This document shows, in pieces, positions 53,769 through 62,472 of a stretch of 64,000 nucleotides of DNA (within the stretch, counting starts at the first letter, position 1; every line of letters starts with the position of its first letter). The position numbers and the translations under genes were made by a program. Source of the stretch: Clavibacter zhangzhiyongii (GTDB lineage Bacteria; Actinomycetota; Actinomycetes; Actinomycetales; Microbacteriaceae); contig NZ_CP061274.1 in the NCBI RefSeq assembly GCF_014775655.1, positions 248,001-312,000 on the forward strand. Reading direction: 5' to 3'. The notes below the pieces were generated by a model. The model was given only the letters and a program-made list of their open reading frames with translations, had not been told where the DNA came from and made no database searches.

Positions 53769-54841
53769 GCGCCGGGGCCCTGCGGGCGCCGTCCGGCTCG
53801 CTCGCGGCCCGGGTGCTCGGCCTGCCGCACGCGCTCCGCGTCGCGGTGCTCCTCGCGCTCGGGGTCGTCGCGCTCGCGCTCTCGGTGGGCGTCGCCGTGA
53901 CGCTCGGGCCGGCCGACGTGTCGCTCGTGAACGTGCGCGACATCCTGCTCAACCACGCCGGGCTCGCGAGCATCCCGGTGCGCGTCTCCGAGGACGCCAT
54001 CGTCTGGCAGGAGCGCATGCCCCGCGCGCTCGTGGCGGCGGCCTGCGGCGCGGGCCTCGGCCTCTGCGGCGTCGTGCTCCAGTCGCTCCTGCGGAACCCG
54101 CTCGCGGATCCGTTCGTGCTCGGCGTCTCCTCCGGCGCGTCGACCGGCGCGGTGCTCATCGGCGTGCTCGGCCTCGGCGGCGGCGTCATCGGCATGTCGG
54201 GCGGCGCCTTCATCGGCGCGCTCGTGGCGTTCGGCTTCGTGCTCCTGCTCGCCCGGTTCTCCTCCGGCGGCACGGCGGGCGTGATCCTCGCGGGCGTCGC
54301 CAGCACGCAGCTCTTCTCCGCGCTCACCTCGCTCGTCGTCTTCGCGTTCGCGGACTCCGACGAGACGCGCGGCATCATGTTCTGGCTCCTCGGATCGCTC
54401 GAGGGGATGCGCTGGGACGAGGTGGGGCTCAGCGTCTCCGTGGTCGCGGTCGGCGCGGTCGTCTGCCTCGCCTACGCCCGCTCGCTCGACGCCTTCGCGT
54501 TCGGGGAGGACGTCGCGTCGTCGCTCGGGATCCACGTGGGCCGCACCCGCACGATCCTCCTGGTGGTCACCGCGCTCCTCACCGCGACCCTCGTGAGCAT
54601 CGCGGGCGCCATCGGCTTCGTCGGCCTGGTGCTCCCGCACGCCGCGCGCCTGCTGTTCGGCCAGCGGCACTCGCGGGTCGTGCCCGCGACGATCGTGCTC
54701 GGCGCCGTCTTCATGGTGTGGGTCGACGCGTTCTCCCGCATCGCCTTCGCGCCCACGCCGCTGCCCGTGGGCGTCGGCACGGCGCTCGTCGGCGTGCCCG
54801 TGTTCATGCTGCTGCTCATGCGCAACCGGGGGCGCGCATGA
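53765..54841 (+). CDS. Iron ABC transporter permease (FecCD family)
   Basis: A FecCD/BtuC permease with multiple membrane helices. VWQERMPRALVAAACGAGLGLCGVVLQSLLRNPLADPFVLGVSSGAS is the family hallmark, and AIGFVGLVLPHAARLLFG lies near the coupling region. The start is uncertain. A CTG at 53765 overlaps the binding-protein stop (CTGA) and has GGGGGAAG just before it, giving 358 residues. A GTG at 53813 would leave almost no N-terminal tail, and a GTG at 53741 is also in frame. Its stop overlaps the ATPase start (ATGA). Confidence 0.85.
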   Translation: MSAGALRAPSGSLAARVLGLPHALRVAVLLALGVVALALSVGVAVTLGPADVSLVNVRDILLNHAGLASIPVRVSEDAIVWQERMPRALVAAACGAGLGLCGVVLQSLLRNPLADPFVLGVSSGASTGAVLIGVLGLGGGVIGMSGGAFIGALVAFGFVLLLARFSSGGTAGVILAGVASTQLFSALTSLVVFAFADSDETRGIMFWLLGSLEGMRWDEVGLSVSVVAVGAVVCLAYARSLDAFAFGEDVASSLGIHVGRTRTILLVVTALLTATLVSIAGAIGFVGLVLPHAARLLFGQRHSRVVPATIVLGAVFMVWVDAFSRIAFAPTPLPVGVGTALVGVPVFMLLLMRNRGRA

Positions 54842-55608
54842 CGCTCGAGGCGCGGGGCGTCAGCTGGTCGCGGGGCGGGCGGCTCGTGGTCGACGACGTC
54901 ACCCTCGAGCCCGCACCCGGATCCACCGTCGGGCTCCTCGGGCCGAACGGCTCGGGCAAGTCGTCGCTCCTCAAGCTGCTGCAGGGCGCCGCGGCGCCGG
55001 ACTCCGGCCGCGTCACGCTCGACGGCGCCGACCTCGCGGGGCTCCGCCGGCGCGAGGTCGCCCGGCGCGTGGCGACCGTGACCCAGCACGGCGAGACCGA
55101 GGTCGACATCGTCGTGCGCGACGTCGTGCGCCTCGGCCGCACGCCGTACCGCACGCTGCTCGGCGGCGACACGGCGGAGGACACGGCGGCCATCGACCGC
55201 GCGATCGCGCACGTCGGGCTCGAGGCGAAGGCCGACCGCGCGTGGCGCACGCTCTCCGGCGGCGAGCGGCAGCGGGCGCACATCGCGCGCGCCCTCGCGC
55301 AGGAGCCGCGCGAGCTGCTGCTCGACGAGCCGACGAACCACCTCGACATCCGCCACCAGCTGGAGCTGCTCGCCCTCGTGCGGGACCTGCCGGTGACCAC
55401 GGTCGTCGCGCTGCACGACCTCAACCTCGCGGCGATGTTCTGCGACAGCGTGCTCGTGCTGCGCGAGGGGCGCGTGGTCGCGGGCGGGCATCCGCGCGAC
55501 GTGCTCACGCCGGAGCTCATCGCCGACGTCTACGGGGTGCGCGCGCTCGTCACGCACGATGCGGCGCGCGGATGCTCGCAGGTGCTGTTCGACGCGGCGC
55601 CGCTCTAG
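54838..55608 (+). CDS. Iron ABC transporter ATP-binding protein (FepC-like)
   Basis: A 256-residue ABC ATPase. Walker A is GPNGSGKSSLL, the Q-loop follows in VATVTQHGE, the signature is LSGGERQRAHIARAL, and Walker B is ELLLDEPTNHLDI with switch His in VVALHDLNLAA. DVVRLGRTPYR is typical of FepC/FecE ATPases. It completes the iron importer and is translationally coupled to the permease by a 4-base overlap. Confidence 0.92.
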   Translation: MTLEARGVSWSRGGRLVVDDVTLEPAPGSTVGLLGPNGSGKSSLLKLLQGAAAPDSGRVTLDGADLAGLRRREVARRVATVTQHGETEVDIVVRDVVRLGRTPYRTLLGGDTAEDTAAIDRAIAHVGLEAKADRAWRTLSGGERQRAHIARALAQEPRELLLDEPTNHLDIRHQLELLALVRDLPVTTVVALHDLNLAAMFCDSVLVLREGRVVAGGHPRDVLTPELIADVYGVRALVTHDAARGCSQVLFDAAPL

Positions 55609-55682
55609 GCGGGCGCCCGCTCGCCGCCCAGGATGGGAGGACGGCCACGGCGGCCGGCGCGTCGACGACGAGGGGATCCGAC

Positions 55683-56483
55683 ATGGGCACGATCACGATC
55701 ACGGGAGGATCCGGCCGGATCGCCACGAGCATCCGCCCCCTGCTCCTCGCCGCCGGGCACGAGCTGCGGCTGCTCGACGTGGTGGAGCCGCCCACGCCGC
55801 TGGCCGAGGGGGAGACCGCCGCGATCGTCGACACCACCGACGTCGACGCCTGCACGGAGGCGTTCCGTGGATCCGACCTCGTCGTGCACCTCGCGGCGCA
55901 CGCGTCGGAGCGCTCGTGGGAGGCGATCCAGCGGGTGAACGACGACAGCTCGCACGCGGTCCACGAGGCGGTCGTGCGGGCGGGGGTCCCGCGGATCCTC
56001 GCCGCCAGCTCCGTCCACGCCGTCGGCTTCCTGCCCGCGACCGAGGCCGCGCGCGAGGACGTGCCCGTCGCCCGGCCCGACACCTTCTACGGCCTCAGCA
56101 AGGTGCTGCTCGAGGGGCTCGGCAGCCTCTACGCCGACCGGCACGGGCACGTCGTCGTGAGCGTGCGGATCATGACGGCCGAGCCCGAGCCGTCCGCCGC
56201 CCGCAGCGTCTCCACCTGGCTCTCGGCGGGTGACGCCGCCCGGCTCGTGGAGGCGGTGCTCCGCCTCGACGAGCCCGGCCACCGGATCGTGTGGGGCGTC
56301 TCGCGGAACACGCGCCGCTGGGTGTCGCTCGCGGCCGGCGAGGCGATCGGGTTCCACCCCGAGGACGACGCCGAGGTCTTCGCGCACCGCTTCCCGGAGC
56401 TCGGCGCGGACACGTCGCCGCCCGCGGGCGTGCTGCTCGGCTCGATCTTCACGGAGGTCGAGCTGGGCTCCGACATGGGGTGA
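55683..56483 (+). CDS. NAD-dependent epimerase/dehydratase, uronate dehydrogenase-like
   Basis: A 266-residue extended SDR. ITGGSGRIATSIRPLLLAAG binds NAD, the catalytic Tyr-Lys is FYGLSKVLLEGL, and SSVHAVGF supplies the serine. The compact size and RPDTFYGLSKVLLEGLGSLYADRHG resemble uronate dehydrogenases, which oxidise galacturonate or glucuronate, a sensible activity on plant pectin sugars. The assignment to uronate is inference. A perfect 16-bp palindrome at 56492-56507 may terminate it. Confidence 0.78.
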   Translation: MGTITITGGSGRIATSIRPLLLAAGHELRLLDVVEPPTPLAEGETAAIVDTTDVDACTEAFRGSDLVVHLAAHASERSWEAIQRVNDDSSHAVHEAVVRAGVPRILAASSVHAVGFLPATEAAREDVPVARPDTFYGLSKVLLEGLGSLYADRHGHVVVSVRIMTAEPEPSAARSVSTWLSAGDAARLVEAVLRLDEPGHRIVWGVSRNTRRWVSLAAGEAIGFHPEDDAEVFAHRFPELGADTSPPAGVLLGSIFTEVELGSDMG

Positions 56484-56648
56484 CGGCGGCGCCGGGCGGC
56501 CGCCCGGAGGCCGAGATGTCTGCTCTTCCATACAAGTTCACAGCCGCGCCATCTGGACGGCACGGCGCTTCCATCGCGCGTTCCTAGCGTCGAGCACGAC
56601 CCGCGGATCCCCACACCGCTCGCGGGTACCGACTCGAGAGGCACGCCC
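56484..56648 (+). promoter_or_regulatory. Leader and promoter region of the phosphonate importer
   Basis: The gap starts with the GC palindrome ccgggcggccgcccgg (56492-56507), a possible terminator. GTTCACAGCCG (56536-56546) resembles one unit of an actinobacterial PHO box, though the following 11-mers match poorly. A possible -10, TAGCGT, lies at 56587-56592. Phosphate control is plausible, not shown. Confidence 0.35.
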
Positions 56649-57623
56649 ATGTCCCCGTCCCCCCGCACCCGCATCGGAGCCCTCGCGGCCTCGGTGCTCA
56701 TCACCGCCCTCGCGCTCACCGGCTGCTCCGCCGGCGCGTCCGACTCCGCCTCCGGATCCGGCTCCACCGGCGAGGGGACCTGGGCCAAGTCCGAGGGCAC
56801 CCTCGTCTTCGGCGCCGTGCCGGACCAGGCCGGATCCGACTCCAACAACAAGCCGCTCGAGGAGTACATCGCCAAGGAGACCGGCATGAAGGTGGAGTAC
56901 TACCCGACCGCCGACTACACCGCGCTCATCGCCGCGGCCGTCGCCGGCAAGGTCGACATGATGAGCTCCGGCGCGCTGCAGTACGTCATGGCCACCAACA
57001 AGGGCGCGGAGATCGAGCCGGTCGCCGCGACCCTCAGCTCCGAGGACGTGACCGACCCCGGCTACTACTCCGAGGCGATCGTCCCGAAGGGCTCGGACAT
57101 CACCGAGCTCGCGGGCGCGAAGGGCAAGACGGTCTGCTTCGTCGACCCGAACTCCACCTCCGGATTCCTCTTCGGCCTGTACCAGCTGCAGAAGGCGGGC
57201 CTCGACGTCGAGAGCACCGGCGCCGACGCGAACGGCAACCCGCAGTTCGCCGACTTCACGCCGTACTTCGCGGGCGCGCACGACAAGTCCGCCCAGGCGG
57301 TCGCGTCCGGCCAGTGCGACGTCGGCTTCGCCGAGGACTCGATCGCCGAGCCCGCGGCGACGGCGGGCGACGTGGCGGTCATCGGCAAGGAGTACGTGCC
57401 CGGCGGCCCGCTCTCGATCTCGTCGACGCTGCCGGCGGACGTCAAGGAGAAGCTGACCACGGCCCTCCAGGGCGCGTCGCTCGAGGCCATCCAGGCGTCC
57501 GGCGTCGAGATGACGGACGGCTTCACCAAGGGCTACTTCGGCGCCCAGGCCGAGGACGCCTCGTACTACGAGTCGATCGCGGACCTCTGCGACTCCATCG
57601 CCGCCGCCAAGTGCGCGAAGTGA
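56649..57623 (+). CDS. phnD: Phosphonate ABC transporter substrate-binding lipoprotein PhnD
   Basis: A 324-residue PhnD-type binding protein. The lipobox is LTGC. LVFGAVPDQAGSDSNNKPLEEYIAKETGMKVEY and GKTVCFVDPNSTSGFLFGLYQL are the PhnD/phosphite-binding signatures. It captures phosphonates or related organophosphorus compounds outside the membrane. It is followed after 21 bases by phnC and shares an operon with the fused permease. Phosphite or phosphate-ester binding cannot be excluded from sequence. Confidence 0.88.
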   Translation: MSPSPRTRIGALAASVLITALALTGCSAGASDSASGSGSTGEGTWAKSEGTLVFGAVPDQAGSDSNNKPLEEYIAKETGMKVEYYPTADYTALIAAAVAGKVDMMSSGALQYVMATNKGAEIEPVAATLSSEDVTDPGYYSEAIVPKGSDITELAGAKGKTVCFVDPNSTSGFLFGLYQLQKAGLDVESTGADANGNPQFADFTPYFAGAHDKSAQAVASGQCDVGFAEDSIAEPAATAGDVAVIGKEYVPGGPLSISSTLPADVKEKLTTALQGASLEAIQASGVEMTDGFTKGYFGAQAEDASYYESIADLCDSIAAAKCAK

Positions 57624-57644
57624 CCCGGACGGACTGAACCGACC

Positions 57645-58544
57645 ATGACCGGCACGACGACCTCCCCGCTCGTCTCCGTCGCAGGGCTCACCAAGTCCTT
57701 CGGCGCCACGCGGGCGCTCCACGACGTCGACCTGACCGTCGAGCGCGGGGAGGTCGTCGTGCTCCTCGGCCTGTCCGGCTCGGGCAAGTCGACCCTCCTC
57801 CGCCACCTCGACGGCCTCGAGATGCCGAGCGCGGGCACCGTCCGCGTCTTCGACCAGGACGTCGCGTCCCTCGGCCAGCAGGGGCTCCGCGCCCTCCGCG
57901 GCCGGGTCGCGATGATCTTCCAGCAGTTCGAGCTCGTGCCGTCGTTGACGGTGCTCGAGAACGTGCTCACCGGCGCGCTCGGCCGGCTCCGCGGCCCGCG
58001 CCTCGGGATCTGGACGTACCCCCGCGCCGCCCGCACCGAGGCGCTCGGCCACCTGAACCGCGTGGGCCTGCTCGAGAAGGCCTACGAGCGGGCCGACCGG
58101 CTCTCCGGCGGGCAGCAGCAGCGCGTCGCCATCGCGCGGGCGCTCATGCAGCGGCCCGAGATCCTGCTCGCCGACGAGCCCGTCGCGAGCCTCGACCCGG
58201 AGTCGAGCGAGCAGGTGATGCGGCTGATCCGCGAGATCGCCGCGGACGACGGGCTCACCGTGGTCTGCAGCCTGCACCAGGTCGACCTCGCGCTCGGCTG
58301 GGGCGACCGCATCGTCGGCCTCCGCCACGGCGAGGTCGTGCTCGACACCCCCACGCGCGGCATCGGCAAGGCCCAGGTGATGGAGATCTACGGGCGGGTG
58401 GCGTCGACGACGTCGGCGCTCGCCGCCATCGCGACCGAGCTCGGCGGCGGCATGCCGCTCGAGGAGGCGGCCCCCGTGGGTGCGCTGGGCGCGCTCGGGC
58501 GGCTCGGCTCCGCCGGTCCGTCCGCTCCGGACGGCCCCCGGTGA
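57645..58544 (+). CDS. phnC: Phosphonate ABC transporter ATP-binding protein PhnC
   Basis: A 299-residue ABC ATPase. Walker A GLSGSGKSTLLRHLDGL, the signature LSGGQQQRVAIARALMQRPEILLADEPVASLDPES and VCSLHQVDLALGWGDRIVGLRHG fit PhnC. Beyond the usual core of about 250 residues there is an Ala/Gly-rich tail (GGMPLEEAAPVGALGALGRLG). Its stop overlaps the permease start by 4 bases (GTGA). Confidence 0.9.
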   Translation: MTGTTTSPLVSVAGLTKSFGATRALHDVDLTVERGEVVVLLGLSGSGKSTLLRHLDGLEMPSAGTVRVFDQDVASLGQQGLRALRGRVAMIFQQFELVPSLTVLENVLTGALGRLRGPRLGIWTYPRAARTEALGHLNRVGLLEKAYERADRLSGGQQQRVAIARALMQRPEILLADEPVASLDPESSEQVMRLIREIAADDGLTVVCSLHQVDLALGWGDRIVGLRHGEVVLDTPTRGIGKAQVMEIYGRVASTTSALAAIATELGGGMPLEEAAPVGALGALGRLGSAGPSAPDGPR

Positions 58545-60289
58545 CCGCGGTCGCCGAGCGCCCGGGCGGGGCCCCTCCCGGCGTCCGGCCGGACGTCGAG
58601 GCGCGCGCGCCCCGCCGGCCCCCGGAGCGGCAGCGGGCGCTCGCGCTGGTGGTCGTCCTCGCGATGGCGGCCTTCGCCGTCCACGCGCTGACGACCCTCG
58701 ACTTCTCCTGGTCGGACATCGCCCGCAGCACCGAGAACGCCGCGAAGGTGTTCTCGCGCATGGACCCGATCAGCTTCCCGGCGCCCGCCGACCTCGTCTA
58801 CCTCATCGGCCTGACGCTCGGCATCGTCGTGCTCGGCACGCTCGCCGCGGCCCTCGTCTCCATCCCCGTCGCGTACGCGTCGGCGGCGAACACGACGCCG
58901 GCGCCGTGGCTGCGCTGGCTCGGCCGCACGATCGGCGTCGTCACCCGCGCCATCCCCGACGTCGTGCTGGCGCTGGCGTTCGCGCTCGCCTTCACGCTGG
59001 GGAGCCCGCTGCCCGGCATCCTCGCCATCGGGATCCACTCGATCGGCATGATCTCGAAGCTCTTCGCCGACGCCATCGAGCAGGTCGACGAGGGCCCCCA
59101 GCGGGCCATCCGCACCACGGGCGGCACGCGCGCGCAGGAGTTCTGGTCGGGCGTCTTCCCGCAGGTGCTGCCGTCGTGGATCGCCACGGTGCTGCACCGC
59201 TTCGACATCAACCTGCGCGGCTCCGCGATCCTCGGCTACGCCGGCGTGGGCGGGCTCGGCTACGCGATGAAGGTCGCGTTCGGCCAGTTCCCCACCGGGT
59301 ACGGCCGGGGACTCGGGATCGCGATCGTGATCTTCCTGCTGTGCGTGCTCGTGGAGATCGTCTCGTCGTCGATCCGCCGCAGCGTGCTCGGCGTGCGGCC
59401 CGCCGGGCGCGGGCCGGGCGACCGCATCGTGCGGTGGATCACGCGGGGCCGCGCGGCACCCGACCGGTCCGCGGACCCGGCCGTCGCGCGCGCCGTGACG
59501 ATCGACTCCATGCAGCGTCGGCCGTGGACGCCCGACCGCGTGCGCACCGCGATGTGGTCGGCGCTCGCCGTGGCGGTCGTCGTCGGCGGCTGGCTCGCGG
59601 CCGACATCGACCTCGACCAGATCACGTGGGAGTACGTCGCGCCCACGTTCCAGAGCTTCTGGCCGCCGAGCCTCGGGACGCACACGTTCACCGAGTTCGC
59701 GGAGGCGCTGCTCGTCACGATCCAGGTGGCCTTCGCGGCCGCGCTCCTCTCGGTCGTGCTGGCGCTCGTCGTCGGATCCCTCGCCGCGCGCAACGTCGCG
59801 CCGAGCCCGGGCGTGCGGAACGGCGCGCGCGTGCTGCTCGTCGTGTTCCGCGGCGTGCCCGAGCTGGTGCTCGCGATCCTGCTGATCATGATCACGGGGC
59901 TCGGCAACCAGGCCGGCGTGGTCGCGCTCGCGTTCGGCGGCGTCGGGCTCCTCGGCAAGCTCATCGCCGACTCCTTCGAGGAGGTGGACGCGGGGCCCGA
60001 GCGTGCGCTGACGGCGATCGGCGCGACCCGCGGGCAGCGGTTCCTCGCGGCCACCTGGCCGCAGGGGCTGCCGTCGCTCGTCGGCAACTCGCTGTACCTC
60101 GTCGACACGAACATCCGCGCGGCCACGATCCTCGGCATCGTCGGCGGGAGCGGGATCGGCTTCCACCTGACCAACGCGTCGTCCGTGATGACGCTGCACG
60201 GGCAGGTCACGACCCTCGTCGCGATGGTGTTCGTGAGCGTGCTGGCGGTCGAGGGCCTCGCGGCGTGGCTGCGGCGCGTGTTCCGGTGA
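58541..60289 (+). CDS. phnE: Phosphonate ABC transporter permease, two PhnE domains fused
   Basis: A 582-residue permease carrying two PhnE domains in one chain. The first coupling region reads EQVDEGPQRAIRTTGGTRAQEFWSGVFPQVLPSW and the second EEVDAGPERALTAIGATRGQRFLAATWPQGLPSL. Each half has about six hydrophobic segments. In many bacteria two PhnE chains are separate genes. Here the linker (about 290-360) is charged and continuous, so this is a real fusion and not a frameshift. The following oxidoreductase overlaps its stop by 4 bases. Confidence 0.9.
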   Translation: MTAVAERPGGAPPGVRPDVEARAPRRPPERQRALALVVVLAMAAFAVHALTTLDFSWSDIARSTENAAKVFSRMDPISFPAPADLVYLIGLTLGIVVLGTLAAALVSIPVAYASAANTTPAPWLRWLGRTIGVVTRAIPDVVLALAFALAFTLGSPLPGILAIGIHSIGMISKLFADAIEQVDEGPQRAIRTTGGTRAQEFWSGVFPQVLPSWIATVLHRFDINLRGSAILGYAGVGGLGYAMKVAFGQFPTGYGRGLGIAIVIFLLCVLVEIVSSSIRRSVLGVRPAGRGPGDRIVRWITRGRAAPDRSADPAVARAVTIDSMQRRPWTPDRVRTAMWSALAVAVVVGGWLAADIDLDQITWEYVAPTFQSFWPPSLGTHTFTEFAEALLVTIQVAFAAALLSVVLALVVGSLAARNVAPSPGVRNGARVLLVVFRGVPELVLAILLIMITGLGNQAGVVALAFGGVGLLGKLIADSFEEVDAGPERALTAIGATRGQRFLAATWPQGLPSLVGNSLYLVDTNIRAATILGIVGGSGIGFHLTNASSVMTLHGQVTTLVAMVFVSVLAVEGLAAWLRRVFR

Positions 60290-61182
60290 CGCCGGGCGCT
60301 CCGCTCCGCGTGGCGGTGGTCGGGCCGGGCGCCATCGGCACGGCCGTCGCGGCCGCGCTGCACGAGGCCGGGGTGCCGGTGCTCCTGTGCGGGCGGACGC
60401 CCCGCGACCGGCTCGTGCTGGTCGCGGGCGACGCGACCGTCGTGGTCCCCGGTCCCGTGCACGTCGACCCGGCGGGCGTCGCGGGCCCGGTCGACCTCGT
60501 GCTCCTCGCCGTGAAGGCGACGCAGGTCGAGGCGGCGGCGCCGTGGCTCGCGGCGCTCTGCGACGCGGGCACCGTCGTCGGCGTGCTGCAGAACGGCGTC
60601 GAGCAGGTGGCGTCCGTCGCGCCGCACGTGCCGGGGTCGGCGGTGGTGCCCGCGGTGGTGTGGTTCCCGGCGGAGGCGCGGGCCGACGGGTCGGTCCTCC
60701 TCCGCGGCGCCGCGCGCCTCACGCTGCCGGACGTGCCGGCGGCCCGGGTCGTCGTGCAGGCGCTCCACGGCAGCCGGTGCGCGGTCGAACTGACGGCGGA
60801 CCTGCCCACGGTCGCCTGGCGGAAGCTCGTGCAGAACGCGGTCGCGGGGATCATGGCGCTCACCGGTCGACGCGCCGGCGTCTTCCGCCGGGACGACGTC
60901 GCCGACCTGGCCCGGGCGTACGCGCTCGAGTGCCTGGAGGTGGCGCGAGCCGAGGGCGCGGACCTCGGCGACGAGGTGGCGGACGCGATCGTCGACGCCT
61001 TCCGCGCGGCTCCCGCCGACATGGGGACCTCGATCCTCGCCGACCGCGCGGCGGGCCGCCCCCTCGAGTGGGAGGCGCGCAACGGCGTGGTCCTCCGCCG
61101 CGGCCGGGCGCACGGCCTGCCGATGCCCGTCAGCGCGGTGATCGTGCCGCTGCTGGCCGCGACGGGCGACGGGCCGGGCTGA
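60286..61182 (+). CDS. Ketopantoate reductase-like NAD(P) oxidoreductase
   Basis: A 298-residue protein of the PanE/ApbA family. VVGPGAIGTAVAAALHEAG binds NADPH, KATQVEAAAPWLAAL and LQNGVEQV are typical, and WRKLVQNAVAGIMALTGRRAG starts the C-terminal helical domain with the catalytic lysine. PanE makes pantoate for CoA. Its overlap with phnE suggests instead a role in reducing a phosphonate-derived keto acid, or it may be an unrelated passenger. PanE paralogues commonly have other substrates. Confidence 0.78.
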   Translation: MTPGAPLRVAVVGPGAIGTAVAAALHEAGVPVLLCGRTPRDRLVLVAGDATVVVPGPVHVDPAGVAGPVDLVLLAVKATQVEAAAPWLAALCDAGTVVGVLQNGVEQVASVAPHVPGSAVVPAVVWFPAEARADGSVLLRGAARLTLPDVPAARVVVQALHGSRCAVELTADLPTVAWRKLVQNAVAGIMALTGRRAGVFRRDDVADLARAYALECLEVARAEGADLGDEVADAIVDAFRAAPADMGTSILADRAAGRPLEWEARNGVVLRRGRAHGLPMPVSAVIVPLLAATGDGPG

Positions 61183-61210
61183 TCCGGCGCCGCCGGCCGT
61201 CGCCGCGCGG

Positions 61211-61828
61211 TCAGCCCTCGTACCGCTCCAGGAACTCCACGGTGGACAGCGCGCGGAAGTCGTCGAGGCGGGCGCGGAGGGTCGCGTGGTCCCAGTCCCA
61301 CCAGGCGAGGCGCTGCAGGCGCGCGGCGATCTCCGGGGGCTGGCGGAAGCGGATCACCGTCGCGGGCACGCCCGCCACGATCGCGTAGTCCGGCACGTCG
61401 CGCGTGACGACCGCCCCCGAGGCGACGACCGCGCCGTCGCCGACGCGCACGCCCGGCTTGATCATGGCGCCGTGCCCGATCCACGTGTCGTGGCCGATGG
61501 TCGTGCGGCGCGAGCGGCGGTGCGCGAAGAACTCCGCGTCGTCCTCCGCGTCGTCCCAGTACAGGGTGCTGCGGTACATGAAGTGGTGCAGCGTCGCCCG
61601 GTCGAGGGGGTGGTCGGTGGCCCCGACGCGGACCGCGCTCGCGATGTTGGCGAACCGGCCCACGGTCGTGTGGGCGAGATCGCACAGGCGGTCGCAGTAG
61701 CTGTAGTCGCCGATCACGGTGTCGAGCAGGCGCGTGCCGGCGCCGATCTCCGTCCAGCGGCCGACCTCGCTGCCCGTCATCGTGACGTCGGGGCCGATCG
61801 CCGGCTGCTCCGAGAGGCGCGTGGTCAC
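61211..61828 (-). CDS. Phosphonate-associated hexapeptide-repeat transferase
   Basis: A 205-residue left-handed beta-helix protein. Repeats include [35 protein letters not shown] and [37 protein letters not shown], with a loop [24 protein letters not shown] typical of the phosphonate-locus subgroup of acyltransferases (TIGR03308 type, from memory). Its biochemical step in phosphonate use is not established. The stop of phnN overlaps its start by 4 bases. Confidence 0.85.
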   Translation of the reverse strand: MTTRLSEQPAIGPDVTMTGSEVGRWTEIGAGTRLLDTVIGDYSYCDRLCDLAHTTVGRFANIASAVRVGATDHPLDRATLHHFMYRSTLYWDDAEDDAEFFAHRRSRRTTIGHDTWIGHGAMIKPGVRVGDGAVVASGAVVTRDVPDYAIVAGVPATVIRFRQPPEIAARLQRLAWWDWDHATLRARLDDFRALSTVEFLERYEG

Positions 61829-62472
61829 GGGGTCTCCGTCCTGCCGCGGGACGCGGGGTCGAGGGGATGGGGGTCGTCGGGGCCGGCCGGGTCGTCGCCG
61901 GGGGTGATGCCGCGCACGTCGGCGAGGGCCGCGCGGATCACGCGGAGCAGCGCCGCGCCGCCCTCGGCGACCGTGCCGTCGTTGCGGAGCTCGTGGTCGG
62001 CGACGCGGTCGGGCGCCGGGTCCGCGCGGGCCAGCCGCCGGGCGATGTCGGCGGCGGGTTCGCGTCCCCGCTCGCGGAGGCGGGCGGCGCGCACCTCGTC
62101 GGACACGGTGATCCGCACCACGACCAGCCGCGCGTAGCGCGCCTGGAGCACGTCGAGCATGCCGCGGGAGACGTTCGCGACCACGGCGATGCCCGCGCGC
62201 GACGCGTCGTCGGCGGTCGCGGGGATCCCGTAGCGGAGCCCGTGCGCCTCCCAGGTCACGGCGTAGGCGCCGCGCGCCGCGGCCGAGGCGAACGCCTCCT
62301 CGCCGACGGCGTCGAAGTCCTCGCCGGGTCCGGGCGGGCGGGTGATGGCGCGGCGGGGGAAGAACGCGTCCGGGCCTCCGTCCGCGCGGGCGGCGGCGAG
62401 GAGGGCGTCCTTGCCGACGCCGCTCGCGCCGACGACGGCGACGAACGGGCCGGGGCCCACGGGCTCCCTCAC
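61825..62472 (-). CDS. phnN: Ribose 1,5-bisphosphate phosphokinase PhnN
   Basis: A 215-residue guanylate-kinase-like protein. Walker A is [17 protein letters not shown] (about 13-29); [24 protein letters not shown] is the acceptor-site region and [22 protein letters not shown] the lid. PhnN phosphorylates ribose 1,5-bisphosphate to PRPP, salvaging the sugar left by C-P lyase. It overlaps phnM upstream and the transferase downstream by 4 bases each. The C-terminus has a Pro/Asp-rich extension. Confidence 0.88.
   Translation of the reverse strand: MREPVGPGPFVAVVGASGVGKDALLAAARADGGPDAFFPRRAITRPPGPGEDFDAVGEEAFASAAARGAYAVTWEAHGLRYGIPATADDASRAGIAVVANVSRGMLDVLQARYARLVVVRITVSDEVRAARLRERGREPAADIARRLARADPAPDRVADHELRNDGTVAEGGAALLRVIRAALADVRGITPGDDPAGPDDPHPLDPASRGRTETP

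Noticed and set aside
56492-56507. Perfect 16-bp palindrome as an operator
   Set aside because: It is pure G/C without a spacer right after a stop codon, which chance or weak termination explains better at this composition.
58541-60289. Frameshift fusing two phnE genes by sequencing error
   Set aside because: The linker is continuous coding sequence of normal composition, both halves are in the same frame, and no internal start with a ribosome binding site stands out.
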